Shown in pieces: positions 63,900 to 64,000 of a stretch of 64,000 nucleotides of DNA. The notes beneath the pieces were generated by a model, which was not told the origin of the DNA, searched no databases, and was given only the letters and a program-made list of their open reading frames with translations. The stretch covers positions 4,526,001-4,590,000 of the forward strand of contig NW_027488365.1 of the NCBI RefSeq assembly GCF_051014445.1. The letters run 5' to 3'. The DNA comes from Colletes latitarsis (Eukaryota; Arthropoda; Insecta; Hymenoptera; Colletidae). Every line of letters begins with the position of its first letter. Position 1 is the stretch's first letter. Position numbers and translations under genes: made by a program.

Positions 63900-64000
63900 A
63901 GGTCTAGTATTTGCCCTCATCAGGCTCATTCTTTCGCATATTTCTCATACTTCATGGCTAGATCCTGGGCTATTTCTGGATTGGATCACGTAGTAATGTG
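63886..64000. repeat. 176-bp satellite, resumed after the insertion
   Basis: Directly after the poly(A) run the same satellite starts again at GTTAGGCCTGGGAT. It continues through CTCATCAG, TTTCGCA, GATCCTGGG and TCACGTAGTAATG to the window end. It picks up exactly where the left flank stopped at 62121, once the duplicated target bases are counted once. The array was therefore continuous before the retroelement inserted. Confidence 0.97.

Noticed and set aside
62792..63993. Other plus-strand and 3' UTR ORFs (62792-63040, 63071-63259, 63271-63546, 63473-63901, 63769-63993) and minus-strand 63340-63543 and 63729-63929
   Set aside because: They overlap the ORF2 frame or the hairpin-rich 3' UTR, and some read through the poly(A) as poly-Lys or poly-Phe. 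They are composition artefacts.
1..64000. tRNA, rRNA or other structured RNA genes
   Set aside because: None was recognised on either strand in the satellite or the insertion.

Overview
The window is almost entirely one tandem satellite array. A 176-bp monomer runs head to tail from base 1 to 62121, about 353 copies, and resumes in the last 115 bases. The only non-satellite DNA is a 1.76-kb GC-rich insertion at 62122-63885. It is a 5'-truncated non-LTR (LINE) retrotransposon of the R1 clade type, with the C-terminal half of its ORF2, a strongly structured 3' UTR, a 31-base poly(A) tail and a 14-16 bp target site duplication. This points to an animal nuclear genome. The R1-type ORF2 with its C-terminal CCHC motif, and the TTAGG motifs in the monomer (TTAGG is the common arthropod telomere repeat), make an insect or other arthropod most likely. 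The species cannot be named from the sequence. Whether the array is centromeric, pericentromeric or subtelomeric is also not shown.

The monomers fall into several sequence subtypes that differ mainly in a variable stretch between TTTCGCA and GATCCTGGG and in the T-rich segment after it. They are not in one regular higher-order repeat. Instead the array is built from overlapping multi-monomer tandem duplications of many sizes: 5985 bp (34 monomers) at 6.5-18.5 kb; 5799 bp (33 monomers) at 21.5-31.9 kb, with a 7-monomer deletion in the second copy; 880 bp (5 monomers) at 31.9-33.7 and 36.6-38 kb; 1762 bp (10 monomers) at 37.6-41.1 kb; and nested units of 1232, 1407, 1936, 2111 and 6336 bp between 45.7 and 61 kb. 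Copy lengths are near whole multiples of 176 bp, as expected from unequal exchange or replication-based amplification. Hybrid monomers and short subtype swaps suggest gene conversion as well.

No gene is supported in the satellite. Recurrent minus-strand open frames of 63-123 codons are by-products of the monomer sequence. The retroelement fragment encodes the end of the reverse transcriptase domain (from just before YADD), a thumb/linker region, a CX2CX8HX4C Cys/His motif and an Arg-rich tail with an AT-hook-like motif. It has no start codon or upstream part of its own and is presumably dead on arrival. At least nine hairpins fill its 3' UTR. The intact target duplication, long pure poly(A) and open reading frame indicate a recent insertion.
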